Below, one piece after another: positions 1 through 8,889 of a stretch of DNA of 64,000 bases. Position numbers and translations under genes: made by a program. The notes beneath the pieces were generated by a model. It was not told the origin of the DNA. It did not search any database and saw nothing but the letters and a program-made list of their open reading frames with translations. Origin of the DNA: Rhodococcus jostii NBRC 16295 (GTDB lineage: Bacteria; Actinomycetota; Actinomycetes; Mycobacteriales; Mycobacteriaceae); assembly GCF_001894825.1 (NCBI RefSeq), contig NZ_BCWY01000032.1, positions 35,934 to 99,933 of the forward strand, read 5' to 3'. Within the stretch, counting starts at the first letter, position 1. The number at the start of each line of letters is the position of its first letter.

Positions 1-914
1 GTACCGGCGCCGGGGGTGATCCAGCGTCCGATGGCCGAGTAGAAGGCGGGGATGACGTGGGAACCGAACGCCCCGCCGGCGCTGGGATTGCCCAGAATCA
101 CGAAGACGGCGATCGCGAGGGGCACCGCCAGGACGCCGACCGCGGCGCGCAGTCCGAGGGTGAACAGGGCGGTGCCGAAGACGACACCGGTGCCGAGAAG
201 CCACAGCGGGAACCAGTGGCCGGCGAACGTGCCGAGCACATGAGTGGTGATCAGGGCGCCGAGGGCACCCGAGACCACGGCGTAACCGAAGAGGACTGCG
301 GTGTGCGCGGCGGCCTGACGCAGGGTCCGCGGCGCGCCGATGAAGAGCCCGATCGCTGCCGCGAGGAGATAGCCGCCGACCACCCACCCGACCGCCAGGT
401 AGAAACCGGACAGTCCGCGGTTGTCGTGCACGCCGACGGGAATCTCGTCGCGGACGGTGAACTGGCGACCCTGACTGTTCTCCACCTGGGCGAACACCGA
501 TTCGAGCGCGCTGGAGATGGAGCTGCCACCGGCGCTCGCCGTGATCAGAGTGTCGGGCCCGGCCGAATTCACGACGAACGCGCCCTGGATCTCGCGCTCG
601 TGGAGGAGTCGCCGGGCTTCCGCGGTATCCGAGACGACACGTGCCCGGAGCGGGCCGCCGTCGATCGCATCGAGCCGGTCGGCGACCTGCTGGTCCGTAC
701 CGGCAGGCACTCCCTCCGACGCGACGACGGCGATCTCGATGTCACGCGGGGTGGGCTGATGGAACGCGGCCACGTAGCTGAGGATGAAGCCGAGCTGAAG
801 GAGGAGGACCCCGAAGACCAGCGCGACCATCACCTTGGGTGCGCCGTATCGGGACACCGGACTGTCGTGGTGCGCGGGGGTGCGGCTGGTGGTGTCGCTG
901 TCGGTCATGGTCAT
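1..914 (-). CDS. multi-pass membrane protein, DUF3533/ABC-2-like (3' truncated by window edge)
   Basis: About 304 codons are visible and the frame is still open at base 1, so the C-terminus is missing. There is a short polar N-terminus, one membrane segment near residues 28-48, a roughly 130-residue extracytoplasmic domain, and then at least four hydrophobic segments. This layout is that of DUF3533/YhgE-Pip type proteins, which resemble ABC-2 permeases and are often exporter-associated. The ATG at 914 is preceded by GAGGA at a normal distance; an in-frame ATG at 908 is the alternative. It is divergent from the TetR gene across a strong palindrome, so control by that regulator is likely. The substrate is unknown. 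Confidence 0.75.
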   Translation of the reverse strand, partial: MTMTDSDTTSRTPAHHDSPVSRYGAPKVMVALVFGVLLLQLGFILSYVAAFHQPTPRDIEIAVVASEGVPAGTDQQVADRLDAIDGGPLRARVVSDTAEARRLLHEREIQGAFVVNSAGPDTLITASAGGSSISSALESVFAQVENSQGRQFTVRDEIPVGVHDNRGLSGFYLAVGWVVGGYLLAAAIGLFIGAPRTLRQAAAHTAVLFGYAVVSGALGALITTHVLGTFAGHWFPLWLLGTGVVFGTALFTLGLRAAVGVLAVPLAIAVFVILGNPSAGGAFGSHVIPAFYSAIGRWITPGAG

Positions 915-934
915 CGGACGTCCTCGATCCTTGT

Positions 935-967
935 CGATACCGCGGGTATTGAATACCCTAGGTATCG
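935..967. promoter_or_regulatory. nested perfect inverted repeat, probable TetR operator
   Basis: Outer arms CGATACC (935-941) and GGTATCG (961-967) and inner arms GGGTATT (944-950) and AATACCC (952-958) are both perfect around base 951. The site lies between two divergent genes, and its last base is the first base of the TetR GTG start. This fits autorepression plus control of the membrane protein gene. Operator function is inferred from position and symmetry. Confidence 0.75.
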
Positions 968-1614
968 TGACTGACGATCGTCAACCGGACAGTCGTCACA
1001 CCGAATGGACGCCGGCGACGCGTCCCGGTCGTGACGTCGTGCGTCAACGCCTCCTCGACGCCGCGGCGGAGGAATTCGCAGAACGTGGTTTCAGCGCGGC
1101 CAGGCTCGCCGAAGTCGCGCGCAGGGCCGGGTTCACCAAGGGTGCGGTCTACTCGAACTTCGAATCGAAGCAGGACCTGTTCGCCGAACTCTTCGCGGCG
1201 CGCTCACTAGAACTCGCGGGACGGGTGCTCTCCGAGATCGCCGGAATGAACCCGTCGGACGCCGCGGGCAGAGGCGGCGAGGCCATCGCGTCGTGGATGG
1301 TGCGCGAGCCGGGATGGTCGCTGCTGGTACTCGAGTTCGGCGTGCTCGCCGCCCGGGACCCGCAGATCGCGCAGGCCTACCTGCGGGAGCGGCGGCAGTT
1401 GCGGGGCAAGCTCGTCGAATTGATCGGTGAGCGGGCGCGGGAGTGGGGGGTGGACGACGCCTTCGACGTCCGCACCACCGCCATCTCGCTGATGGCCCTC
1501 ATCTCGGGACTGGTCCTCGAGCACTCCGTCGATCCGGAGGAAGTGGATCAGCCGACGATGGGAGCGGCCGTCACTGCGCTGTTCGCCGGGGCCGTCGCCC
1601 GCGCCGGGGCCTGA
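967..1614 (+). CDS. TetR/AcrR family transcriptional regulator
   Basis: This 215-residue protein has a typical TetR N-terminal helix-turn-helix (about residues 20-65; GFTKGAVYSNFESKQDLF spans the recognition helix region) and an all-helical ligand domain. The GTG at 967 is the first start after the palindrome; upstream in-frame starts would run through the operator and the divergent gene. No Shine-Dalgarno sequence is visible, so the transcript is probably leaderless or nearly so. The probable target is its own promoter and the divergent membrane protein. Its last 67 bases overlap the 3' end of the convergent hydrolase gene. The inducer is unknown. Confidence 0.85.
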   Translation: MTDDRQPDSRHTEWTPATRPGRDVVRQRLLDAAAEEFAERGFSAARLAEVARRAGFTKGAVYSNFESKQDLFAELFAARSLELAGRVLSEIAGMNPSDAAGRGGEAIASWMVREPGWSLLVLEFGVLAARDPQIAQAYLRERRQLRGKLVELIGERAREWGVDDAFDVRTTAISLMALISGLVLEHSVDPEEVDQPTMGAAVTALFAGAVARAGA

Positions 1615-2663
1615 ACGCCGTCGAGGAACTCGTCGATGTGCGCCCAGGTCGAGTCCTTGGCCTTCGGTCCCGCGACGAGACCCAGGTGGCTGCCTGGCGC
1701 GGACTCGAACCGCACCGACGGAGAACCGGTGAACACGTCCGTCGCCGCACGCACCGACGCGATCGGGGCGATGACGTCCTCGGTGCCTCCGATTGCGAGA
1801 ACCGGCACCGCGAGATCGGCCAGCGTGATCGCGCCGTTCCGGGTCTCGAAACTCCCCGCGGCGAGCGCGTTCCCGAGGATCAGCTGGGTGCAGACCTGGC
1901 GGAAGAACCGGGCCGGATAACCCGGCATGTCGGCCATGAACCGGTCGATGGACTCCATGCGCGCGAGCGTCTCGGTGTCGTGCAGGTTCCTGGCGATGAA
2001 CCACGGCTTGGTGAGCTCGCGCTGAAGCGCGGTGAAGCGGTAGCTCGCCTGGACCAGCGGAGCGGGCAGGCCGCCCATCGCCCGCGTCGCGGTGGTGAGG
2101 GGGCGATCGCCGGTGAACCGGCCGACGATTCGCAGCGGCGCGATCATGGTCACCGACTCGTAGTCGATCGGTGTGCCGATCGCCGTCACCGAGCCGATCG
2201 GCAGATAGTTCCGGCCCGCGGCGGTCAGCAGTGACATCGTTCCCCCGAGACTCCAGCCGATCAGGTCGACGGGTGCGCCGTCGTGGAGCCGGGACACCCG
2301 GTCGACGGCCGCCGGGATGAAGTCGTCGATCCAGTCCTCGAACCCGAGGCCGCGGTCGGAGTAGCCCATCGAGCCGTAGTCGACGAGATACACCGCTTTG
2401 CCCGAACCGACCAGGTGCGCGGCCAGGCTCTGGCCCGGCCGGAGGTCGAAGCAGTGCGCGGGCGCCGCGAGCGGGGGCACGAGAAGGACGGGCTGGCCAC
2501 CGTCGGTCCCGTTGGTGTCGAACCGGGACAGGTCCTGATGGGGCGCCTCGTGGATGCGCGTCGACGGGGTTCGCTGGACCGGCGCGATTCCGCCGCCGAA
2601 GGACAGTCGCCAGGCGTTGCGGGTCAGCGTGTTCAGCGTCGGGTTCCAGACGATGTCGAGCAC
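1548..2663 (-). CDS. PhaC-like alpha/beta hydrolase
   Basis: This 371-residue alpha/beta-fold protein resembles the catalytic half of polyhydroxyalkanoate synthases: it has PVLLVPPLAAPAH near residue 60, a nucleophile elbow GWSLGG near 145, an acid in GGTEDVIAP and a late His in PGSHLGL. True PHA synthases use Cys in the elbow; here it is Ser, so an esterase, depolymerase or thioesterase is more likely than polymer synthesis. The GTG start at 2663 is preceded by GAGAGGAAAT. It overlaps the TetR gene tail to tail. The substrate cannot be told from sequence. Confidence 0.75.
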   Translation of the reverse strand: MLDIVWNPTLNTLTRNAWRLSFGGGIAPVQRTPSTRIHEAPHQDLSRFDTNGTDGGQPVLLVPPLAAPAHCFDLRPGQSLAAHLVGSGKAVYLVDYGSMGYSDRGLGFEDWIDDFIPAAVDRVSRLHDGAPVDLIGWSLGGTMSLLTAAGRNYLPIGSVTAIGTPIDYESVTMIAPLRIVGRFTGDRPLTTATRAMGGLPAPLVQASYRFTALQRELTKPWFIARNLHDTETLARMESIDRFMADMPGYPARFFRQVCTQLILGNALAAGSFETRNGAITLADLAVPVLAIGGTEDVIAPIASVRAATDVFTGSPSVRFESAPGSHLGLVAGPKAKDSTWAHIDEFLDGVQAPARATAPANSAVTAAPIVG

Positions 2664-2738
2664 GGATTTCCTCTCGTGGCGGCGCAGATCCTTAGGGTAT
2701 CTGTGACGTCAACATACAGGTAATCTCGCGGTCGCCCG

Positions 2739-4058
2739 TCAGCGGGAGGCGAGCAGAACCCGCAGCACTGTCGCCGGGCGCAGGAGTGTCCCAGGACGGT
2801 CGAGAAGATGCGTCACCCGGAGGAACGCGGACCCGACCGCCGGGTCGACGGACGCCGCCCGATCGAGCCGGGACGTGTACGCATTGACCAACCGGACCCG
2901 CGTCGACCGCCGTCCGGGCACGGCCGGAATCCGGAGATCGTTGTCGACGGTGAGCGTCCACGCGGCATCGATACACCGGTTCGCCCCGCGGAGGAACCGG
3001 CGAGCGAGATGCGTCCTTCCCGATCGCAGGCAGTCCCGCAGGATCGTCGCCTCCACCGCGGCGACGCTCATGCCCTGGCCGTAGATGGGGTTGAACGAGC
3101 AGATCGCGTCCGCGAACGGCAGATAGTTCGACGGCAGATCGTCCGCAGAATAGTGCCGGCGGACGGTCGTCGGGATCCGGTAGCGCACGCCGTCGTCCAC
3201 CGGTTCGGCCGTGCGCAGCGCGTCGTACATGTCCGGGGCGGGGAACGACTTCACGAAGTCGAGGAACCCGCCCGGGTCCAGCGGCGGCACATCGTCCCTG
3301 TACCCGGCAAGGGTGACGATCCAGGTGCCGTCCTCCTGAACACCCATGAATCCGCTGCGTGGATGCGTCGGTCCCGGTGCCATCCCGATGCCGGAATCCC
3401 CGTCCAGGTGTGGTGGGTCGAGCCGGAAGTGCCTCGTCGCGTACGTGACGTCGACGGCCACCTGCGACTCGGACGGGGGCGCGAACCCCAGCTCCCCGAG
3501 CCGGGCGACGCTCTGTGAACTCCGGCCGGACGAGTCCACGACGAGATCGGCCGGGGCGACCTCCGGCGGGACGCCGCCCCGGTGCTGCACGGTCACGCCG
3601 GTCACTCTCGCGCTCTCGGCGGTGAGACCCGTGACGTCGGATCGGTCCAGGATCCGCACGTTCGGCAAGGCCCGCACCCGCCGGCGCACCTGCCACTCGA
3701 CGAGCGCCCGGCTCGCGAGAATCCCGGGAACCCCGCTGGTCTCGCGTGCCATTCGGTGCCCATCGACGATCCATCGGATGTCGCCGAGTGCGTCACCCCC
3801 GGTGGCGCCGAGGGCGAGGAGTTCGGCCACGAAACCCGGCATGAGGTCCTCCATCGCGGACTGCCCGCCGGCGAGAAGGGCGTGCACGTGCCGGGCCTGC
3901 GGCACGCACCGGCGTGGGGTGGCCGTCTCGGGCAGGACGTCGCGCTCGAGGACGACGACGGTCCGGTAGGCATCGGCGAGAGCGGCCGCTGCCAGGAGTC
4001 CTCCCATTCCGGCACCGACGACTACCGCATTGCCGTTCGGGGCCGTCCGGTGAGTCAT
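2739..4058 (-). CDS. FAD-dependent oxidoreductase (squalene monooxygenase/geranylgeranyl reductase-like)
   Basis: This 439-residue flavoprotein carries an N-terminal Rossmann FAD motif VVVGAGMGGLLAAAALA (about 12-28) followed by the ERD adenosine-binding segment. A central region ends in FADAICSFNPIYGQGMS, the second FAD motif of the group A monooxygenase and reductase families. The substrate is not identifiable. The ATG at 4058 was chosen; an in-frame GTG at 4076, with GGAGG 13 nt upstream, is the alternative. It is divergent from the crotonase gene, with under 85 bp between starts. A role in lipid or isoprenoid oxidation is only an inference from neighbours. Confidence 0.75.
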   Translation of the reverse strand: MTHRTAPNGNAVVVGAGMGGLLAAAALADAYRTVVVLERDVLPETATPRRCVPQARHVHALLAGGQSAMEDLMPGFVAELLALGATGGDALGDIRWIVDGHRMARETSGVPGILASRALVEWQVRRRVRALPNVRILDRSDVTGLTAESARVTGVTVQHRGGVPPEVAPADLVVDSSGRSSQSVARLGELGFAPPSESQVAVDVTYATRHFRLDPPHLDGDSGIGMAPGPTHPRSGFMGVQEDGTWIVTLAGYRDDVPPLDPGGFLDFVKSFPAPDMYDALRTAEPVDDGVRYRIPTTVRRHYSADDLPSNYLPFADAICSFNPIYGQGMSVAAVEATILRDCLRSGRTHLARRFLRGANRCIDAAWTLTVDNDLRIPAVPGRRSTRVRLVNAYTSRLDRAASVDPAVGSAFLRVTHLLDRPGTLLRPATVLRVLLASR

Positions 4059-4139
4059 CGAGCTGTCCGTTCGCACGACGGTGCAGAGACCTCCAGGGTA
4101 TTTCGCCTGGCCTCCGCGAGCGGTGGTTACTCTTGAGTA

Positions 4140-4970
4140 ATGACCGAACAGAAGACCTGGAATGCGTTCACCGTCGAGCGCAAGGATCACGTCGCGCAGG
4201 TGACGCTCATCGGACCCGGAAAAGGCAACGCGATGGGCCCGGATTTCTGGAGCGAGCTCCCCGAGATCTTCGGTGAACTCGACTCGGATCCGGACGTGCG
4301 CGCCGTGGTGATCGCCGGCTCGGGCAAGAACTTCTCCTTCGGTCTGGATCTGCCCGCCATGAGCGGCAGCTTCGGCTCCGTCCTCGCGGACAAGGCGCAG
4401 GCCGGGCCTCGTACCGCGTTCCACGACATGATCAAGCGGATGCAGTCGGGCATCAACGCGGTCGCCGACTGCCGCAAGCCGGTGATCGCGGCCATCCAGG
4501 GCTGGTGCATCGGCGGCGGCGTCGACCTGACCTCCGCGTGCGACGTCCGCTACGCCAGTGCCGACGCGAAGTTCAGCATCCGTGAGGTCAAGGTCGCGAT
4601 CGTGGCCGACATGGGCAGCTTCGCGCGACTGCCTGCGATCATCGGCGACGGCCATCTGCGGGAACTCGCCCTGACCGGCAAGGACATCGACTCCGGGCGC
4701 GCCGAGAAGATCGGTCTCGTCAACGACGTCTACGCGGACGCCGACGCCGTCCTCGCCGCCGCGCACGAGACCGCCGCCGAGATCGCCGCGAATCCGCCGC
4801 TCGTCGTGCACGGCATCAAGGACGTCCTCGACCACTCCCGCGCGGCCGCCGTCGACGACAGCCTGCGCTACGTCGCCGCGTGGAATGCCGCGTTCCTGCC
4901 GTCGCAGGACCTGACCGAGGCGATCACGGCCGTCTTCGAGAAGCGCACGCCCGAATTCAAGGGCGAGTAG
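4140..4970 (+). CDS. enoyl-CoA hydratase/isomerase (crotonase) family protein
   Basis: This 276-residue crotonase-fold protein binds acyl-CoA. The oxyanion-hole segments are visible as SGKNFSFGLDLPAM (about 60-73) and AIQGWCIGGGVDLTSACD (about 118-135). The acidic residues used by hydratases are replaced in part: DMGSFARLP matches the delta3,5-delta2,4-dienoyl-CoA isomerase-like branch, so isomerase activity is plausible. No Shine-Dalgarno sequence precedes the ATG. TTACTC lies about 8 nt upstream and could be a -10 of a leaderless promoter. Neighbouring lipid-type enzymes support fatty-acyl or steroid-ring metabolism, but the exact reaction is open. Confidence 0.8.
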   Translation: MTEQKTWNAFTVERKDHVAQVTLIGPGKGNAMGPDFWSELPEIFGELDSDPDVRAVVIAGSGKNFSFGLDLPAMSGSFGSVLADKAQAGPRTAFHDMIKRMQSGINAVADCRKPVIAAIQGWCIGGGVDLTSACDVRYASADAKFSIREVKVAIVADMGSFARLPAIIGDGHLRELALTGKDIDSGRAEKIGLVNDVYADADAVLAAAHETAAEIAANPPLVVHGIKDVLDHSRAAAVDDSLRYVAAWNAAFLPSQDLTEAITAVFEKRTPEFKGE

Positions 4971-5085
4971 TCCGAGCGCTGCGACGCCTATCCGCAGGTA
5001 AAGCCCAGTCCAACAGTTGCCCGAATCCTCGCTGCGCTCTCATACTTGCCGACTACAAGTAAACGACCAGTGCAGCGAGGACACA

Positions 5086-6744
5086 GTGGCAAATTCGGTC
5101 GAAATGCCGGTGGCATACACCCACCGGCAGATCCTGGCTGTACTCAGCGGGTTGATGCTCGGCATGTTCCTCGCCGCGCTCGACCAGACGATCGTGGCCA
5201 CGGCGATCCGCACCATCGCCGACGACCTCGACGGGTACTCGCTGCAGGCGTGGGCTACCACCGCGTACCTCGTCACCGCCACACTGGCGACGCCGCTCTA
5301 CGGCAAGCTGTCCGACATCTACGGCCGCAAGCCGTTCTTCATGTTCGCGATCTCGGTGTTCGTGATCGGGTCGGTGCTGTGCACGTTCTCGACGTCGATG
5401 TACGTCCTCGCCGCGTTCCGCGCAATCCAGGGACTCGGCGCGGGCGGCCTGTTCTCGTTGGCGCTCACCATCATCGGCGACATCGTCTCCCCCCGCGAGC
5501 GGGCCAAGTACCAGGGGTACTTCCTCGCGGTGTTCGGGACGTCCAGCGTTCTCGGTCCCGTCCTCGGTGGCGTGTTCGCGGGGCAGGACGTGATCCTCGG
5601 AATCGACGGCTGGCGTTGGGTTTTCCTCGTCAACGTGCCGGTCGGGCTGGTCGCGCTCACGGTCGTCTCCCGGGTTCTGCATCTACCGAAACGCCCGAGC
5701 GGAGATCGGCGGATCGACTGGTGGGGCGCCCTCGCTCTCGCGATCGGTGTGGTGCCGTTGCTGGTGGTCGCCGAACAGGGTCACAGCTGGGGATGGGACA
5801 GCCCGAAGTCGTTGGCGTGCTACATCATCGGCGTGATCGGGGTGCTCGCCTTCATCCTGGTGGAACTGGCGATGAAGGACGCCGCACTCATCCCGATGCG
5901 GTTCTTCCGCAACAGCACGTTCGCGCTCGGCGTCGTGATCAGTCTCGTCGTCGGTGCCGTCATGTTCGGCGGCATCACCCTCCTGCCCCAGTACCTGCAA
6001 GTGGTGAAGGGCTCGAGTCCCACCCTCGCCGGGTTCCAGATCCTGCCGATGGTCCTCGGGCTGATGGCCGGATCGGTGGTCAGCGGTCAGATGATCTCGC
6101 GCACCGGGCACTACCGGTACTTCCCCATCCTGGGGACCGCCCTCATCGTGATCGGCGCATTCCTGCTGCACACCGTGGCCGCCGACACGCCCATGCCCGT
6201 CGTCATGGCGTTCATGCTCATCCTCGGGCTCGGACTCGGAAATCTGATGCAGCCGCTGACCCTCGCCATCCAGAATGCGCTGCCCCCGCAGGACATGGGC
6301 GTGTCGACCGGAGCGGCCACGTTCTTCCGGCAGATCGGCGGAACCGCCGGCGTCGCGATCTTCCTGTCGATCCTTTTCTCCCGCCTCACCCCGGCCATCG
6401 GTGAACGCGTCACGGCGGCGGCCGGCACACCCGAGTTCCGTCGAGCCGTGGTGGCCGCAGCCCAGAGCAACGACCCCGCCGAAGCCGCCATGGGCCAAGG
6501 CATGCTCAGCCCCGACCACGCCGGGGTCAGCGGGGTCCTCACCGACAGTTCGGTGATCGGCACACTCGACGACGTCCTGGCCCTGCCGTTCAAGGAAGGA
6601 TTCGCCGACGCGATCGGATCCGTCTTCCTCACCGTGTCGATGCTCGCCGTCGTCGCCTTCGTCCTCACCGTGCTCTGGAAGGAGGTCCCGCTCCGCAGCG
6701 AGTCCGGACTCCAGGCCGCGGCGCGGGGAGAAGCGGAGGCCTGA
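5086..6744 (+). CDS. MFS drug:H+ antiporter, DHA2 (14-TM, EmrB/QacA) family
   Basis: This 552-residue inner-membrane exporter has roughly fourteen hydrophobic segments. DHA2 hallmarks are LDQTIVATAIRTIADDL in TM1 and GKLSDIYGRKP in the loop between TM2 and TM3. A long extracytoplasmic stretch rich in Ala lies before the last TM, as in QacA-like proteins. The GTG at 5086 is preceded by GAGG with a 5-nt gap; an upstream in-frame start at 5017 lacks a ribosome binding site. It stands alone, followed by a hairpin terminator. The substrate is unknown. Confidence 0.85.
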   Translation: MANSVEMPVAYTHRQILAVLSGLMLGMFLAALDQTIVATAIRTIADDLDGYSLQAWATTAYLVTATLATPLYGKLSDIYGRKPFFMFAISVFVIGSVLCTFSTSMYVLAAFRAIQGLGAGGLFSLALTIIGDIVSPRERAKYQGYFLAVFGTSSVLGPVLGGVFAGQDVILGIDGWRWVFLVNVPVGLVALTVVSRVLHLPKRPSGDRRIDWWGALALAIGVVPLLVVAEQGHSWGWDSPKSLACYIIGVIGVLAFILVELAMKDAALIPMRFFRNSTFALGVVISLVVGAVMFGGITLLPQYLQVVKGSSPTLAGFQILPMVLGLMAGSVVSGQMISRTGHYRYFPILGTALIVIGAFLLHTVAADTPMPVVMAFMLILGLGLGNLMQPLTLAIQNALPPQDMGVSTGAATFFRQIGGTAGVAIFLSILFSRLTPAIGERVTAAAGTPEFRRAVVAAAQSNDPAEAAMGQGMLSPDHAGVSGVLTDSSVIGTLDDVLALPFKEGFADAIGSVFLTVSMLAVVAFVLTVLWKEVPLRSESGLQAAARGEAEA

Positions 6745-6750
6745 CACGAC

Positions 6751-6783
6751 AACGGCGCCCTCCCCGCGGGGATGGACGCCGTT
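6751..6783 (+). terminator. hairpin terminator after the MFS gene
   Basis: AACGGCG (6751-6757) pairs with CGCCGTT (6777-6783), and the loop contains a second CCCC/GGGG pairing. It starts six bases after the MFS stop. There is no U-tract, as is common in high-G+C actinobacteria. Confidence 0.55.
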
Positions 6784-6800
6784 ACCCTGAACGTCGGGAG

Positions 6801-6888
6801 GCTCAGTGCCTGATGATTCGCCGCCGGCTCAGTGCCAGATGATTCGCCGCCGGCTCAGTACCAGATGATTCGCCGCCGGCTCAGTGCC
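6801..6888. repeat. 26-bp tandem repeat, three copies plus a partial, at the 3' end of ppa
   Basis: Copies at 6801-6826, 6827-6852 and 6853-6878 are followed by a 10-bp partial copy at 6879-6888. They differ at one or two bases. The partial copy contains the real ppa stop codon (TGA on the minus strand), so each unit repeats the last bases of the gene including its stop. The array lies between the MFS terminator and ppa. Confidence 0.9.
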
Positions 6889-7372
6889 CGCCGTTGTCCT
6901 TCAGACGCTTCAACGAAGCCTCGACCTCGGCCTTCGCCTCGGCCAGCCCGACCCAGTCGGCGGCCTCGACGTGCTTGCCCGGCTCCAGGTCCTTGTAGTG
7001 GACGAAGAAGTGCTTGATGGCGTCCAGCTCGAACTGCGGGACGTCGCCGATGTCCTGGATGTGGTCCCAGCGCGGGTCGCCGGCGGGAACGCACAGCACC
7101 TTGTCGTCGCCGCCGGCCTCGTCGACCATCTTGAACATGCCGACGGGACGTGCCTCGACGATGACGCCGGGGAACACGGACTCGGGGAGCAGGACCAGCG
7201 CGTCCAGCGGGTCGCCGTCCTCGCCGAGGGTGTTCTCGATGAAGCCGTAGTCGGCCGGGTAGCCGAACGCGGTGTAGAGGTAGCGGTCCAGCTTCACGCG
7301 ACCGGTCACGTGGTCGACCTCGTACTTGTTTCGCTGACCCTTGGGGATCTCGATGGTGACGTCGAACTCCAC
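6881..7372 (-). CDS. ppa: inorganic pyrophosphatase
   Basis: This 163-residue family I soluble pyrophosphatase hydrolyses PPi to two phosphates and so pulls biosynthetic reactions forward. The signature region [11 protein letters not shown] contains the metal-binding Asp residues of the DxDPxD motif. KYEVD and the YPADYGFI segment are also typical. Length matches the family. The GTG at 7372 is preceded by GAGGA at 6 nt; longer frames upstream lack support. It is divergent from dacB, as in mycobacteria. Downstream of its stop lies a tandem repeat derived from its own 3' end. Confidence 0.95.
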   Translation of the reverse strand: MEFDVTIEIPKGQRNKYEVDHVTGRVKLDRYLYTAFGYPADYGFIENTLGEDGDPLDALVLLPESVFPGVIVEARPVGMFKMVDEAGGDDKVLCVPAGDPRWDHIQDIGDVPQFELDAIKHFFVHYKDLEPGKHVEAADWVGLAEAKAEVEASLKRLKDNGGH

Positions 7373-7479
7373 GCCGATTCCTCGCTGTCGTGTCGATGAT
7401 GATTCGGGGAGAGGATATCGGGTCGAGGATAAGGTTGGTTGTCTGACCACCCACGAATCACAGTGAAGACGGAGGCGCG

Positions 7480-8889
7480 TTGCCGGGCCAGGGAAAGAAG
7501 AAGATGGGCTCGTTGGCGGGACGCCACCGTCGGAACATGCGAATTCTGTTCGCGTCGGTCGTCGTCGTGGTGCTCGCGATGGCGGCTGTTCTGGTGGTCG
7601 CGGTGACTGCGCACAACGCGTCGGCGGGCCGCGGTGAGCTGACGATCGCCCCCGAACCGGCGCCGATCACCGCGGCCCCGCAGGTCACGCCGGTCCCGGA
7701 CGACGCACCCATGCCGACGGCGCAGGGAATCGCCGCGGCGGTCGGTCCGGCCGCCGCCAACCCCGATCTGGGCAAGTTCAGCGGAACCGTGGCCGACGCG
7801 GTCACCGGTCAGGTGCTGTGGAGCGTCAACCCGCAGACCCCGATGACCCCGGCGTCGACCACCAAGGTCCTCACCGCGGGATCCGCGCTGCTGGCGCTAC
7901 CGTCCGACCGTCGCGTGACGACGAAGGTGGTGCAGGGGGCGGCTCTCGGCGAGATCGTCCTCGTCGCGGGTGGTGATCCCACTCTCACCGCGAAGCCGGT
8001 CGGGGAGAACGGCTACTACCCGGGTGCCGCACACATCTCGCAACTGGTCGATCAGATTCGGAACGCGGGCATCCAGGCGACGAGCATCGTCGTCGACACC
8101 AGCATCTACTCGGGCGACACCATGGCGCAGGGGTGGTTCCCGACCGACGTCGGCGCCGGATTCATCACCCCCACCGAACCGATCATGATCGACGGCGGAC
8201 GGGCCGATCCGCTGGTCGACGAGTCGCCGCGTAGTTCGACGCCCGCCCTGGACGCCGGGCGAACGCTCGCCGGTGCGCTCGGCGTCGACCCGTCGGCGGT
8301 CACGTCGGGCGTCGCGGCGCCCGGTGCGGCCACCGTCGCGAGTGTGCAGTCGGCGCCGCTGCGCGACCGTTTGCAGCAGATGATGGAACACTCGGACAAT
8401 GTGCTTGCCGAAGCGATCGGGCGGGAGGTTGCCATGAATGCCGGCGCAGAAGCATCGTTCACGGGCGCCGTGGCGACCATCGGTCAGACACTGTCCGCCG
8501 CCGGATTCGAGCTGTCGGGGCTCACACTGCACGACGCGAGCGGATTGTCCGTCGACGACCGCATCGCGCCGCAACTGCTCGACCAGGTCCTCACGGCCGC
8601 CGCGGGGGACGGCAAGCCCGCTCTGCGGCCGATGCTCGACTACCTGCCCGTGGCCGGCGCCACGGGCAGCCTGTCGGACCGGTACGCGTCCGGGAACCGC
8701 ACCGGTGCCGGATGGGTGCGGGCGAAGACCGGCACCCTGTCCACGGCCAGCGCCCTGGCCGGGTACGTGGTGGATCAGAACGGGCGGGTGCTCACATTCG
8801 CGCTGATGTCCAACGACCGTCCGCCGGAGGTCAGTCGTCCCGCCCTCGACGCGCTGGCGGCCGCGCTCCGCACGTGCGGGTGCCAGTAA
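7480..8889 (+). CDS. dacB: D-alanyl-D-alanine carboxypeptidase/endopeptidase (PBP4, S13 family)
   Basis: This 469-residue penicillin-binding protein trims or cleaves peptidoglycan cross-links outside the membrane. An N-terminal anchor spans about 21-43, followed by a Pro/Ala-rich linker. All three active-site motifs are present: STTK (126-129), SDN (305-307) and KTG (416-418). The TTG at 7480 is supported by GGAGG 4 nt upstream; ATG at 7504 is the alternative. It is first in a tight operon with the metalloprotease-like gene, tilS and hpt. Confidence 0.92.
   Translation: MPGQGKKKMGSLAGRHRRNMRILFASVVVVVLAMAAVLVVAVTAHNASAGRGELTIAPEPAPITAAPQVTPVPDDAPMPTAQGIAAAVGPAAANPDLGKFSGTVADAVTGQVLWSVNPQTPMTPASTTKVLTAGSALLALPSDRRVTTKVVQGAALGEIVLVAGGDPTLTAKPVGENGYYPGAAHISQLVDQIRNAGIQATSIVVDTSIYSGDTMAQGWFPTDVGAGFITPTEPIMIDGGRADPLVDESPRSSTPALDAGRTLAGALGVDPSAVTSGVAAPGAATVASVQSAPLRDRLQQMMEHSDNVLAEAIGREVAMNAGAEASFTGAVATIGQTLSAAGFELSGLTLHDASGLSVDDRIAPQLLDQVLTAAAGDGKPALRPMLDYLPVAGATGSLSDRYASGNRTGAGWVRAKTGTLSTASALAGYVVDQNGRVLTFALMSNDRPPEVSRPALDALAAALRTCGCQ

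Noticed and set aside
2739..4835. Long minus frame that would fuse upstream residues to the FAD oxidoreductase
   Set aside because: The extension lies opposite the crotonase gene. The conserved Rossmann start begins after 4058, so the extension is not real.
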